Source: Macrosoma leucophasiata
Taxonomy: Eukaryota > Arthropoda > Insecta > Lepidoptera > Hedylidae
DNA length: 64,000 nucleotides
Direction: 5' to 3'
Assembly (NCBI GenBank): GCA_036365455.1
Contig: JAWQUS010000007.1
Location: 19,298,001-19,362,000, forward strand
Shown here: positions 45,011 to 55,432 of the stretch, in pieces
Position numbering within the stretch: position 1 is the stretch's first letter
Layout of the letters: every line of letters starts with the position of its first letter
The notes under the pieces: generated by a model
The model's input: the letters and a program-made list of their open reading frames with translations, nothing else
Database searches by the model: none
Told to the model about the DNA's origin: nothing
Position numbers and translations under genes: made by a program

Positions 45011-45117
45011 CACGTTTCGTATGGGTATATAAATACTGTTTAATTAAACCATGCGAACGTAACCTCAAAATTACAAGAAAATCACAGCTTATCTTCCAGC
45101 TTATATGTTTAATGTTC

Positions 45118-45200
45118 ATCTGACGGGAACACGATAGTGCACTACCGGTAGATATTAAGTAATGCTGCCTAAGTTCTCGAGTTCCATTACGGTAAATCTA
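45118..45200 (-). mobile_element. Family A diverged fragment
   Basis: CTGACGGGAACACGATAGTG and TAAGTAATGCTGCCTAAGTT in reverse family A order. Confidence 0.6.
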
Positions 45201-45261
45201 GACACTAGATATTTTGTGGTAAATTTAACTTACATATTTCATTAAAATTAATATGCATTCC

Positions 45262-45315
45262 GTGGGAGACCTTTGTTCAGCAGTGGAGGTCTTTTTTTGA
45301 AATGATGATGAATAT
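45262..45315 (+). mobile_element. LINE 3' tail fragment
   Basis: GACCTTTGTTCAGCAGTGGA, then GGTCTTT and ATGATGATGAAT, the usual terminal ATG-rich repeat of lepidopteran RTE-like LINEs. Confidence 0.6.
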
Positions 45316-46073
45316 GTTTTTAATAACAAATTAAGAAAATACGAGAACATTTTTGAAACAAATGTCAAACCGTCACACACTCTAGGATATTTCAAACATT
45401 ATAAAATTGCAAAACAAATGAATAAACAGATATTATGTTATAATTGAAGAGATTGCATCACATTGACATATATAAAACATGAATATTAAAAAACTGGCAC
45501 AGGTTCCCAACAATATCGACATTATTAACCCAATTCCTCTAAAAGTGTATAGAGCGACTTGCGCAATGAATCAACATGACAAAACAGGGGTGAAAAGTGA
45601 AACAATAGCGCATCAACGCAACTTCAACCCTCCGATGTAAACCACAAGAGAATATCATAAATGTCGACTTAAACACTCGTCTCGGAGGATAGTAAATAAA
45701 AATATAATAAAATAATAAATTCGGGTAACATATGGCGCTTGGTTTTGCGAACCTTTCCATCGAGCGATTTGTTCGTCTACCAGTCCACGGATTTATGGTA
45801 TAGCTTTCGTATCAATCAACTGAAACTATTGTACGTCCAAATATTTCATATTTTATTGAGAAAAAAAATGTTGCTCTGGTTTATTATCCATTCCATATTC
45901 GTTAGTTATGTAGGGAGTTCAAATATTTGTCGAAGATATTCCAAATAAACATAAAGATAATTTACAAATCAAGTATTTTACAATTTTTAAATCTGCACCA
46001 CTGGAATCGCATTGTAGAAGAAAATTCTTACACTAGTGCAGTCAGTCAATCGAACACATTCCATAGGCAGCAG
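45316..46073. other. Unannotated stretch
   Basis: Nothing recognised. Confidence 0.4.
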
Positions 46074-46280
46074 TAAAAATAAATACGCTTACATTCACAG
46101 CCCACAGTAGGTATAAACCTGTGTCGTGGGTGCCGTTATACACATACAACACATACACAAACACCCAGACCCGAAACACATATCTGTAGGCCATATAAAT
46201 ATTTGTACCGGTACGGGGATCGTACCCGCGACCCTTCGAATCAAACGGTCATCTCACACCGCTGGTCTAACCGGGTCGTC
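46074..46280 (-). mobile_element. tRNA-derived SINE (family S), full length
   Basis: Reverse of the 33.2-kb copy: AATACGCTTACATTCACAGC, CGACCCTTCGAATCAAACGG, ends ACCGGGTCGTC. The inverted B box reads GGGATCGTACC, one change from consensus. Confidence 0.92.
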
Positions 46281-46289
46281 GTAAATACT

Positions 46290-46440
46290 ATAATGCGGAG
46301 TGGCAGCAGCGCATTCGCCAATCCGCATGCCAAGCATGGCGATTACCTATAGCATTTTCTCACCTAGTGGCGCACAATAAGTACTGTTGCTGGTACGTTG
46401 TTGTCCAGCGGAGGACGCATTTCGGTTGAATTGATGGTGA
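46290..46440. mobile_element. Repeat D copy 2 plus LINE-tail-like piece
   Basis: AATCCGCATGCCAAGCATGG is the reverse of the 9.33-kb motif. At 46.4 kb, TTGTCCAGCGGAGGACGCAT and TTCGGTTGAATTGATGG resemble a degraded LINE tail in plus orientation. Confidence 0.4.
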
Positions 46441-46537
46441 AGTCTTTATAAAGACTTTCATCATTGACCAAGATTTCACAAACATACATAGTAAGTTAGG
46501 AATCTTTGTGAATCTTTGAGATACTATAATACTTCAC

Positions 46538-46891
46538 AGAAGCGCGCATGGCCCAGCGGCTGGTGTAGATCGTAAGCGATCTGCTCGGTTAAGCACTACG
46601 GGCGCGGTTGGGTAGAGTGATGGGTGACCGCTAGTGGCAAATTAAATGCGCGTTTCCGTGCTTCGGAGGGCACGTTAAGCCGTCGGTCCCGGTTGCTATC
46701 GATAGATAGCAGTCGTTAAACTTTGTCGGAGGCCTTATGGGCGGTTTGAAAACATCCGACAGCGGGTTGGCCACTAACCCACCCACCTCCACCAATCCGC
46801 ATTGGAGCAGCGTGGTGGAGTAAGCTCCAGGCCTCCCCCCAAAATGGGGAGAGACTCGTGCCCAGCAGTGGGACGTATAATGGGTTGCCAT
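46538..46891 (+). mobile_element. 5S-derived SINE (family R), full length with 13-bp TSD
   Basis: GGTTAAGCACTACGGGCGCG (46587-46606) and GATGGGTGACCGC (46619-46631) match the 5S rRNA internal control region. The tail GAGACTCGTGCCCAGCAGTG is followed by GTTGCCAT. Duplications TATAATACTTCAC lie at 46525-46537 and 46892-46904. Together with the 31.98-kb copy it defines an element of about 355 bp. Confidence 0.94.
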
Positions 46892-46913
46892 TATAATACT
46901 TCACTACCGTATA

Positions 46914-47270
46914 CAGGGTTAATTAAAATTAGCGCATCATCTCTTCCAGGCAACAACTCTATATCCATCCCAACAAACAATTTATTCTACGACTTTTTTA
47001 CAAATCCTGATAAATGACCTTTCAAAAGTTCAAAACAGCACTGCCGCCACTGCCTCACCCCGCAACCCCGCTCCCCGCTGCACGTGGCGATATTTTGCCT
47101 AGGCAAAGGTGCGTGGCGTACCTACGCTCAGGAGTATATGCCAGTTCAGCGGCAATAGAAAATTTAAATTAAAAAAACATAATTTTTAAAAAGTCCTAGA
47201 ACAAATGGTTTAGGTATTAATGTAGAGAGGCTACCTGCAAGAGGTGATGCGCTAATTTTAATTAACCCTG
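46914..47270. mobile_element. 357-bp MITE with CAGGG termini and TA flanks
   Basis: CAGGGTTAATTAAAATTAGC and GCATCATCTCTT on the left are mirrored by AAGAGGTGATGC and GCTAATTTTAATTAACCCTG on the right (about 37 bp). TA flanks both ends (46912-46913, 47271-47272), compatible with a mariner/Tc1-type target. The interior is noncoding with a GC-rich left half. Confidence 0.85.
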
Positions 47271-47272
47271 TA

Positions 47273-47926
47273 GAATACTCAACGTATAGTGATAGGTAAC
47301 TCGATCACATCTATGAGAACGCACCCACTGAAGAAGAAAACCCAAATATATACTAGACGCTTGGAATTCCTTATCTATACATTTCATCGGGATTCTTCCA
47401 CGCTGTGACATACTAATTAAGTAATTCATTATGCATGTCGTTCATTGGTAATAAACAACATATCCCGTGGTTACAATTTCATAAGTATTGACTATTAATT
47501 GATGTACTGATTTTATAATAATGTCTAAGATGGGGCTGGCATACCATTATGGGAAAAGACTCTTAAAATATCAGAAATAAAAAAATAAAAATAATAATAA
47601 TAACTGATGATATAATTATTTAAAAATCGGGTGTGATTAGTGTGTATAATAACTCTAGCCAGAGATAGAGAATTCTGGAATGAGAAAGAAGAGGCCTTTA
47701 CCCAAACTAGACGCACATCACAAAAAATCTATTAACCTAGTTTATGGAGTAAAACTATTGGATACAAAGTAAAATAGAAATATTCCGTATAGCTTTATAA
47801 TATATCCCTTATCTCTGAAACAAAGATGCCTAAATTTTGAAGTACCTATGTTGGACCGATTTTTTTGACAGACAATAGATATTACCAATACTCGTAGATA
47901 ACAAAAAAACCTACCAACCCATTAAG
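47273..47926. other. Unannotated stretch
   Basis: A short AAT run near 47.59-47.60 kb. No gene recognised. Confidence 0.4.
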
Positions 47927-48127
47927 TAGCGGTAGAGTTCCAAGCGTAGGAGCTCGAGAGCGTAGGTACCACCTCATAACCTAACCTATCTGCTGCTAAA
48001 TGGTAGTGTTCGGCACTATCGTCTTTCGGTTAGATGGTAATGTATGGTCCCGTAATAACTATCACAGAGACATGACGCTATAGGTCTCAGGGTTGACAAC
48101 CTATCTTAATTTTGACCTCTGGTTTTT
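47927..48127 (+). mobile_element. Family A old subfamily copy, 3' truncated
   Basis: GCGGTAGAGTTCCAAGCGTA, GGTACCACCTCATAACCTAA and ATCTGCTGCTAAATGGTAGT. Shared differences with the 4.16-kb copy (CTGCTGCTAAATG) suggest a subfamily. Confidence 0.8.
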
Positions 48128-48300
48128 AAAAGCAAACAAACAATCATACAGTTCACATTGATGTTAAGTGATGACTGTAGCCTAAAGACACTTACGCAAT
48201 GACCAGAGGTCAAAATGTGTTATGCCTAAATTATGCTGCAAATTACCACCTGACCGGAACACAATAGTGCTGAACACTACAATTTAGTGGCCAGTAAAGC
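48128..48300 (-). mobile_element. Family A fragment, inverted
   Basis: CAGTTCACATTGATGTTAAG, GACTGTAGCCTAAAGACACT, TACCACCTGACCGGAACACA. Two internal deletions. Confidence 0.8.
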
Positions 48301-48382
48301 TCTACAAGCTCTATAAGCTGCAGTCATCACTTAACATCAATGTGAGTTGCATGCTTGTTTGCCACCTTCGTTACATAAAAAA
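48301..48382 (+). mobile_element. Family A 3' fragment with poly-A
   Basis: GCTGCAGTCATCACTTAACA, TGCATGCTTGTTTGCCACC, TTACATAAAAAA. Third piece of a 47.9-48.4 kb composite. Confidence 0.85.
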
Positions 48383-48419
48383 GTACCCTATAGTATTAAT
48401 GATAAGATGATAAAATCGT

Positions 48420-48480
48420 TAATTGTGCTGATTGTGCGGAACCCTGTAGAGTTCGACTGGCCCCTGGCCGGTTTTTTTAT
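48420..48480 (+). mobile_element. Dispersed repeat 3' end (GGAACCC/GGCCGG type)
   Basis: GTGCGGAACCCTGTAGAGTT and CTGGCCGGTTTTTTT resemble the terminal block of a widespread lepidopteran repeat. Confidence 0.4.
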
Positions 48481-50004
48481 ATGTCGTATTTTCCGTTTTA
48501 GATCAATATCAGAGTTACATTTACTCTTTTACCATAAATAGACAATGGAAACCTTCATTTGGTGCGGTCCGATTCTTAATCGGTGTGACACAACAGATGT
48601 CTAAATACATCGGTAAAATCGGAACACTGTTCATACACACATGTGTACCCAAAAATAACAATAACCTAACAAGAAACAGTTTTGTGACCTGTCGGTCAAC
48701 AAATCAGATCCGAAGCCACCCACTACCACTATTCGGTGTAATGCAGCTCCCCCGCGATGCATCGAGTGGTGTATCGAGATCGAGACTCGAGTAATAATCG
48801 AACCCTCGCCGTACGGTGTCCCGCACTCAATCTCGGGGACTTGTAAATCGGGAACTATCGTTTACCGTTATAGAACAACAATAAAAAGAAAAATGACTCT
48901 TGCCACCACGGAATAACGGATACAGATAATTTCGCAATGTGTACGGGCACAGCTTGTAAAGAATTCCCCGTGTTGGGGTGACAATCTAAAGAATTGTTGA
49001 CGGTTATTGAATTTCTTAACATTTTTGATTTCTCTTTATCCTTATTATTACTCGATGACAATGTTTGGCTTCGATTATTTGTTTATTAAAGTTCTCTATG
49101 AAATTCATTCGATAGCGATGTTTTTTTTGTCATTCATTAATTTCTCCAAAAAAGTAAACAGTACGGTATATAATATAACAGCGTATTTTGCTTTGGTTAT
49201 GAAAATATGAAGGAATAAGAAATCCACATGGTAATTTCTATATTTCGGGACATGAAAATTCTGAATGATCCTGAAAGTTCTTTTCTTGTACTTAGATGTT
49301 ATTGGACTGTAGCGGTCATGTACTGTGCATATTTTCTAAAGTTCATAAAACAGTATCATAAAACATAAGTATAATTTTATTCAAATGATTGTTTTTATGC
49401 ATACGGTAAGTAAAGTGCATGGTAGTGACTCCATTTGATCGCACATCCTGTTGGGGATGATGGATAACCATGACCATGAAAAACTGCGTTCTGGTTCCCT
49501 TCACGCGAACTACAAACTTCAGATGAACTTATGTTTCACTTACCCTTTTAACTTCATTTTAAAGACCATATTTATGTTGTGCCGTGTTGTGGCAATAGAT
49601 TAATATGCGTGTGTTGTATGTGTGTAGCAGGACGGTGTTTATAATAAAACTAAAATCTCACTGACGGTGCTGTATATTGGCTAAGTATAGAGGGGCGGTT
49701 ACACTGTGTTCACGACAATGTTCGGATAGCGACTCTGAGCGACTGTGGTTACAAGGGTTTGTTATGCGTAACTAAAAGCTAAAACAATGATTTCATTATG
49801 TTACGCCACTGTTACGCTAATGCAAGGGTCGGCACAATGTATTCCAAAAAAAATCTCATTCATTTTTAATGCAATACTGTATAAGAAAACATAAGTTCAG
49901 TATTATTTCTTAATATTGTCCTCAAATAGATCAAACAGATCATTATTCATACCTACATTTACGATACATGGGCTTATGGTTTTTAAGGTTTCTTCAAAAC
50001 TGGT
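48481..50004. other. Unannotated stretch
   Basis: No gene recognised. A GC-rich pocket around 48.73-48.84 kb has CGATGCATCGAG and GAGATCGAGACTCGAG-like words. Confidence 0.4.
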
Positions 50005-50488
50005 CGAGCGTATTGACTTTTGAGTTTAGGAAAGATATAAACAAATGTACTTAGTTATATCAACAAGTAGAAAATCTGACACTGTTAACTCGATTTTTTA
50101 ATATCAGTAGGTACTGCGTAATGTTGCTGGTTTGATCCATGAGCCAAGGGCTAAATGATGTTGAACATTTTAATATTAATATCTTTTTTTGGTTATATAC
50201 TTGTTTCATAAATTGTTTCACTGTGTCGTACAATGGGAGAAGGCGCTGACTTGTGTAACACAGGTTTACCACCTAGCACATGAGACTTCTCTTTTATGAA
50301 ATAATGATTATTATTATTTGAAATTGAGGCCAATGGCTCATGAATCAAACCAACAACATTACGCAGTAGGTACCTACTCATATTAAAGAATCGAGTAAGC
50401 AGTATCAGATTTTCTACTTGTTTCGATCTCGATATAGCTAAGTACATTTTCTTATATCTTTCCTTTATTCAAAATTACTACGTTCAAA
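50005..50488. repeat. Large inverted duplication, arms about 150 bp
   Basis: ATGTACTTAGTTATATC, AAGTAGAAAATCTGACACTG and TGCGTAATGTTGCTGGTTTG (50044 on) are mirrored by CAAACCAACAACATTACGCA, AGTATCAGATTTTCTACTTG and GATATAGCTAAGTACAT (to 50447). Similarity continues outward to GGAAAGATATAA and beyond. The arms have diverged, so it is not recent. Spacer about 170 bp. Confidence 0.85.
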
Positions 50489-50516
50489 TATACTTATTAG
50501 CTTATTACACAGCAAA

Positions 50517-50750
50517 AAATATTGCACATCGGGCCTACGAAAGAGAAAATCGGCTAGTTTCGACTTCGTAGAGCGTTATCTCTACTACACACTGCCTACG
50601 TCGACACTGATAGTCCGGTATTGTTCAAAACTTGATCAAAATGGTCGACAAACGTCACATAGGTAAGGTGCGACTGAGATAACGCTCTACAGACCCGAAA
50701 TAAGCTAAAGTCTCCTTTCTAAGGTCGATGTTAAATATTTCTTGTTGGAT
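50517..50750 (-). mobile_element. MITE family M, copy 2
   Basis: ATATTGCACATCGGGCCTAC, GTAGAGCGTTATCTC and, at the right, GAGATAACGCTCTAC. The interior AGTCCGGTATTGTTCAAAAC is the reverse complement of the 26-kb copy, proving that this is a family. Confidence 0.85.
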
Positions 50751-50768
50751 ACCATAAGAGGTCTGATT

Positions 50769-51014
50769 TTTTTTTTATGTAATATAAGTGGCAAACAATC
50801 ACGTTCACATTGATGTTAAGTGATGACTGCAGCCTATAGACGACACCCACACGAAGACCAAGGTCAAAAAGTGTTACCACTCCTGAGGCTTAAAGTGTTA
50901 TGCCTCTGTGCCGGAAATTACATTACCACCACACTACCATTTAGCGGCAAGTATATTAGGCAATGCGGTGGTGCCTACGCCCGCGAGCTCCGTTACTGAA
51001 GTTCTACCACCAGT
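50769..51014 (-). mobile_element. Family A copy with internal deletions
   Basis: T-run, GATGTTAAGTGATGACTGCA, TATGCCTCTGTGCCGGAAAT, ends GTTCTACCACCAGT. Confidence 0.93.
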
Positions 51015-51623
51015 AAAGTAGTAAGTATTGTTCAATGTACATCAAAATATGCCTGAAAATTTGTACGTACCAACTAAAAACTAATTTCTACTTTTAAAAT
51101 GTTATATTGCTTTAAAGTATTATTACGAGTCTAATTCATAAATTCATTCACCAATCCTTAATCGTGCAACTTAATCTTGATCCTATGCCAAGCTTACATC
51201 TGTCACACTAAGTCGTCATTTCAATTACATTGGCAAGCGACCGAAATTAATTCCGCCATATCTCGATTTCGGGATACGAGTAGCGGATTACTCGGCGATT
51301 TGCTAGTGCCATTCTCTGCAATCGCATCAATGTAGTCCATGTATTGACATAGATTCCCCTTCGAATACAGAGCGGTCGTAGCTCTCTGATTGTTACCTAC
51401 TCTGTTGCGTATGCATTAGTCCGCTTTTACATTATCTGTTTTGGTAAAATCCACGTATAATAAGATATAATGAAGTGTATATTCATTTATAAGTAGCACA
51501 CGCAAATCTCCCAAGTGTGTAATAAAAAAACGACATCTATTTTCTGCGGGAGAAAACAATACCTACATATAATTTTAGATTTATGTGCAAAATATAATGA
51601 TACTCAATTATGTACGAGTATAG
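51015..51623. other. Unannotated stretch
   Basis: No gene recognised. Confidence 0.4.
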
Positions 51624-51917
51624 TTTTTATGTAATGGAATTGGCAACAACCATGCAGTTCACATTGATGTTAAGTGAATACTCAAAAAATTTTTTTCGTA
51701 TTTTTTAAGTGATGACTGCAGCCTATAGACACCCACAGGAAGACTAAGGTCAAAATGCAGATGCGTTACCACTCCTGAGGCCTAAGGTGTTATGCCTCTG
51801 TGCCGTAAATAACAGGGCCGTACATTACCACCTGACCGGAACACGATAGTGCTGAACATTACCATTTAGCTCCGTGTACAGGTGGTACAGCTCCGTCACT
51901 GGAGCTGTACCACTAGT
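51624..51917 (-). mobile_element. Family A copy with a 27-bp insertion and extended 5' hairpin
   Basis: Standard order, but TTAAGTGA is duplicated (51670-51677, 51705-51712) around an AT-rich 27-bp insert. At its 5' end the stem is enlarged: GGTGGTACAGCTCC and GGAGCTGTACCAC flank GTCACT. Confidence 0.92.
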
Positions 51918-52075
51918 TTATATACCTAAACCTGTGTCGTAAGTGTCGATTGTATCTACCCACATAACAGACACAGAAACAAATATCTACAGGCCTACCT
52001 ACTTTAGGCCATACATATGTTTGGAATCGAACACGCGATCGTCGGATCAATCGATCGTCACATACCGCTAGACAA
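51918..52075 (-). mobile_element. tRNA-derived SINE (family S), decayed
   Basis: AAACCTGTGTCGTAAGTGTC, AGAAACAAATATCTACAGGC, TTGGAATCGAACACGCGATC, CACATACCGCTAGAC. The boxes are damaged. Confidence 0.75.
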
Positions 52076-52199
52076 ACACATTGTCATACTAACGATAAAC
52101 AAAAATCGGAATCAAGTTTTTTTAACTTCGGAGAACAAGCGACATTTCAAAGAAATTTAATGCATGTTTCATGTCTGCGCTATTGTATCTTTGACCGAT

Positions 52200-52960
52200 A
52201 TTGTAGTGCTTGCGTCGGACTCGCGGTAATGGAGTGCCGGTGGCGGCACGTGCCGGTGGCACCCGCACGTGACCTGCGTCTGCGCACCGCGTGCAACCAC
52301 TCCCAGCGATTATGTTCAACCATCACGTGAGAATTGCACGCCTGAGAATTTTCTTCTAGCACCAATACACGAAGACTCGCAATATACCACTCGTCGTTAC
52401 ACGCGATTTATTCACCTCACAAAAATCTTATTATCACCGCCCCAGGTATTCGTGATAAGTTCGGGAAAAGTCACGAAGAAAATTGTCATGCCAATAAACT
52501 TCAAGAGCACTCGCGCTCGGCACGCAACCGCAAAATGCCTGTATAGCAAACAGTGTATACGAGTACGCCGAGCGAAAAGTAATATCTAGGTGTCAACTGC
52601 ACGCGATAATCGCGGGGTAAAAAATAGCTCCCAGACTCGCACTATTCCACCCTTGCCGGGTATCTCGGCGTTTATCGGCCGATAGTATCTGAGAGAGACA
52701 TCGCGGGTGACGTTTGAAATATGATCGGCGCGGTCCCGGGGCGCGGGAGGCCACGTGCGTCGCATATTCAAATGGGAATCGCACGCGACGAGACCCCCGT
52801 GTTGGCTAAATACACCCGCCGCGCCGCGGCACCGCCCGGCCCACCCACTTACCGAGGGTCGGCCCTATGTAATCGAATTTGAAAATTATTCTAAAACACT
52901 GAATAATGTATTTCGAAGGGACGGCACGCCGGAGGCGGCGCGCGGCCTGCGCTGATTTTT
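52200..52960. promoter_or_regulatory. GC-rich segment with four CACGTG E-boxes
   Basis: CACGTG occurs at 52247-52252, 52266-52271, 52324-52329 and 52752-52757. CpG-rich blocks occur near 52.24, 52.73, 52.81 and 52.93 kb. On the minus strand CTCGGTAAGTGGG near 52.85 kb would be a strong splice donor, with TTCAGT upstream. This could be a promoter with a noncoding first exon, but no transcript evidence is available here. Confidence 0.3.
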
Positions 52961-53934
52961 AAAATAAATTAAACTTAATCAAGTGGGTTCGCGCACCTAA
53001 ACGGATTAACTTGGCGCTGATTTGACTCCGGTACTGTTTGCGTAATGCGTGAGGGGTGTTTTAAAGGTTATTTGAAACAGTATCGGACTAACATCGTATA
53101 AAGCGGTCATCGTCATATAGAACGCTAACTTTTGAACTTAGTAACAGATGCAGCGATGATTTAAGATAAGTTTTATCGTTTTATTATTGAGTAATGTTTG
53201 AAAATGTTAATTATAAACTGCTGAATGTCTTGTTTGTGTGAATGACCTTATGTATGAGCGCACGAGCAGCAAAATGAAAAATACAAGGACTTTTTTTTCA
53301 AAATAATAAGTCTATTTTGAAAATAATACGTCTATTTGGCGGTGAACTAAACTTTTTAATGTTGATCGCAATGAAAATGTTAATCGCAGCACTGAACTAT
53401 AGTCTAACTAACTAAAGAAGTCTATCTGGAACCTTCTTGTATCTCATTAAAGCTAACGAAGCATTTTGTGTGCACTTGTGCACACTCTGTCTTGGGTAAT
53501 TCCGGCTATCGCGAAAAAGATTATCTGCCCCAGGTGGTTCGAAGTCTTACCTCATCCAAAATCTAAATCATAACCAGGACAGCAATGTTTGTGCAAGCAG
53601 CAGGAAAAGTGTGCACGAATCTCTTAGAATCAGTAAACAATTAGGATGCCGCTCTGACCACCTCAACTACCTCTAAACTTCTTTGGAATCACTTTTTACT
53701 TGTATACTATCGCAATCCATGTATCTAATGGAAGATACTGAAATTCTTATAACTCCATTTTATTCATTCGCTAGAGTTTTCGAGTACTTATTTTATTTTT
53801 GACTCAAACATACAAACTTATTCTTCATATGAATTAAATGTCAGTTTGTTTTCTACCATTACACTCACATAGCCCCAAACCACTGACCAATCAGCCTTCC
53901 TTCTTGGTTCCATAGTCGATGCCCCAAACACTTA
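52961..53934. other. Unannotated stretch
   Basis: AATAATAAGTCTATTTTGAA and a similar downstream block form a short direct repeat near 53.3 kb. No gene. Confidence 0.4.
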
Positions 53935-54190
53935 CCTATGCCGAAGCCAAGTACAGGAATGGTTGCTGTGCCAGTCGGATATTGACATATTGATGTGCGT
54001 CTACTATCTCTAGGCAAAATAGGCGAGGGAGACCTATCACTGTATGTGTCAAATTGTTAAACCGTTTTGCGGATGATATCGTAGTCAGGTTGAGACCTTG
54101 GAAAACCTTTTTACACTGCTCGATGGCCTCAGTAACCCCTTCCAAAGCGTGGGTATTAAAATAAACATGTGCAAGACGAAGATTATGTCA
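53935..54190 (+). pseudogene. Non-LTR reverse transcriptase fragment (FADD motif)
   Basis: Frame 1 gives LNRFADDIVV, the RT catalytic motif C. After a frameshift, TLENLFTLLDGLSNPFQSVG is followed by IKINMCKTKIMSNVLL, matching the segment that follows motif C in RTE/Jockey-like LINEs. Upstream GGAGACCTATCACTG may be the QGDPIS region. It is broken and cannot be active. Confidence 0.8.
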
Positions 54191-54258
54191 AATGTCCTGT
54201 TACAAAAGAGTGGATCGTTTTGTAGTTGGCACTATGCTGGAAGTAGTTAACGATATTC

Positions 54259-54280
54259 AAACTCAAACTCAAACTCAAAA
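54259..54280. repeat. Short (CAAACT)n run
   Basis: About three and a half hexamer units. Confidence 0.8.
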
Positions 54281-54540
54281 ATTCATTTAATCACTTGGAA
54301 ATAATAGAATTTGCTTGTGATAGGTCAAATTACAAATATAAAATTAAAGCGAATAACAACTGATACGTTGATTAATATGTCAAAGTAAATAAATTAATAA
54401 TAGTCCAAAAATACTTAATAATAAAAATAGGTATCAACAGAATGTTATTAATGAAAATTATATGATTAGTCCAGTTAAGTACGTCCAACTTCGAGAAAGT
54501 AATCATTCACCAAATCCAACTCAGTTGGGCTACAATGCAT
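54281..54540. other. Unannotated AT-rich spacer
   Basis: May be a LINE 3' or 5' noncoding piece, since it follows the RT fragment. Not recognisable. Confidence 0.3.
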
Positions 54541-54713
54541 GTTTTTGTTTATGTAATGAAGTGGCAAACAAGCATACAGTTTACATTGATGATAAGTAAT
54601 ACTGTAGCCTATAAACATCTACATGAGACTAGAGATTCCAATGTAGATACATTGCCACTCCTGAGGTCTAAGGCATTATACCTCTGTGCCGGAAATTACA
54701 GGGTTGTACATTC
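54541..54713 (-). mobile_element. Family A copy, 5' truncated
   Basis: TTATGTAATGAAGTGGCAAA, CAAGCATACAGTTTACATTG, CTCTGTGCCGGAAATTACAG. Stops after the middle of the element. Confidence 0.88.
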
Positions 54714-55280
54714 CGTTCTTCTCATCCAGTTTACTGCAGTGTCTCTAGATGAAGGTCTATGAACAGTGTGTGTTACCAGTGATGTCATACAGAACTAAAA
54801 CGTGAATGCTCACGTCATCAAAGTCACGAAGAGAGCAGTAGAGAGACCTATGCTTGGCGTTTCCCAGTGATATCGAATCAGAAATAAGCCGATCCGCATG
54901 ATATAAAAAAAAAAACAAAATACACATAGCTCAAAGAATCGACGGTCGCTGTGGCAGAAGAGTTCACATAAATGTTTATTTACACTTCACGATTATGTAA
55001 GATCTTATAACTTAAACATTACCACCCTCTATACTACCGTGATTTATGCAACATGTTATGTGGTTACTGACGACCATGACTAATGAATCTGATACTAGCA
55101 GAGAGCAGCCTCTTTTCCTGTCGCGTCCAGCACATCCCAATCGATGTGAAAATAATTGAAAGAAGTATAAGAGAACGAAGGAGTTAAGTGTGTTCAGCCA
55201 ACATTTCACCAACCGTCAAAAGTAACTAAATCTGGAATTAATATTAAATGATAGCACTGTACAGAAGCAAAAAACCTTAT
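54714..55280. other. Unannotated stretch
   Basis: No gene recognised. Confidence 0.4.
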
Positions 55281-55432
55281 GGCCGATTTACATTATCTTT
55301 GTGTTTAGGAGAGTATTTTAGTACAACTTGAAAGTCAAATAGAACCCTACTAAAGCAAGTAGCGTTTACATGTTTCAACTAAAGTAGTATCCTAAAGCAC
55401 TCTACTAAACACTAAGACAATGTAAACCGGGC
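55281..55432. mobile_element. 152-bp MITE, GGCC termini, possible TTA target
   Basis: GGCCGATTTACATTATCTTT and TGTTTAGGAGAGT are mirrored by ACTCTACTAAACAC and AATGTAAACCGGGC. TTA occurs at both sides (one extra T at left). GGCC-type ends with a TTA target suggest a PIF/Harbinger-like source, which is inference. Confidence 0.75.

Noticed and set aside
52586..52784. Arg/Pro-rich minus-strand frames
   Set aside because: Two overlapping frames in different registers both stay open because the region is GC-rich. There is no domain.
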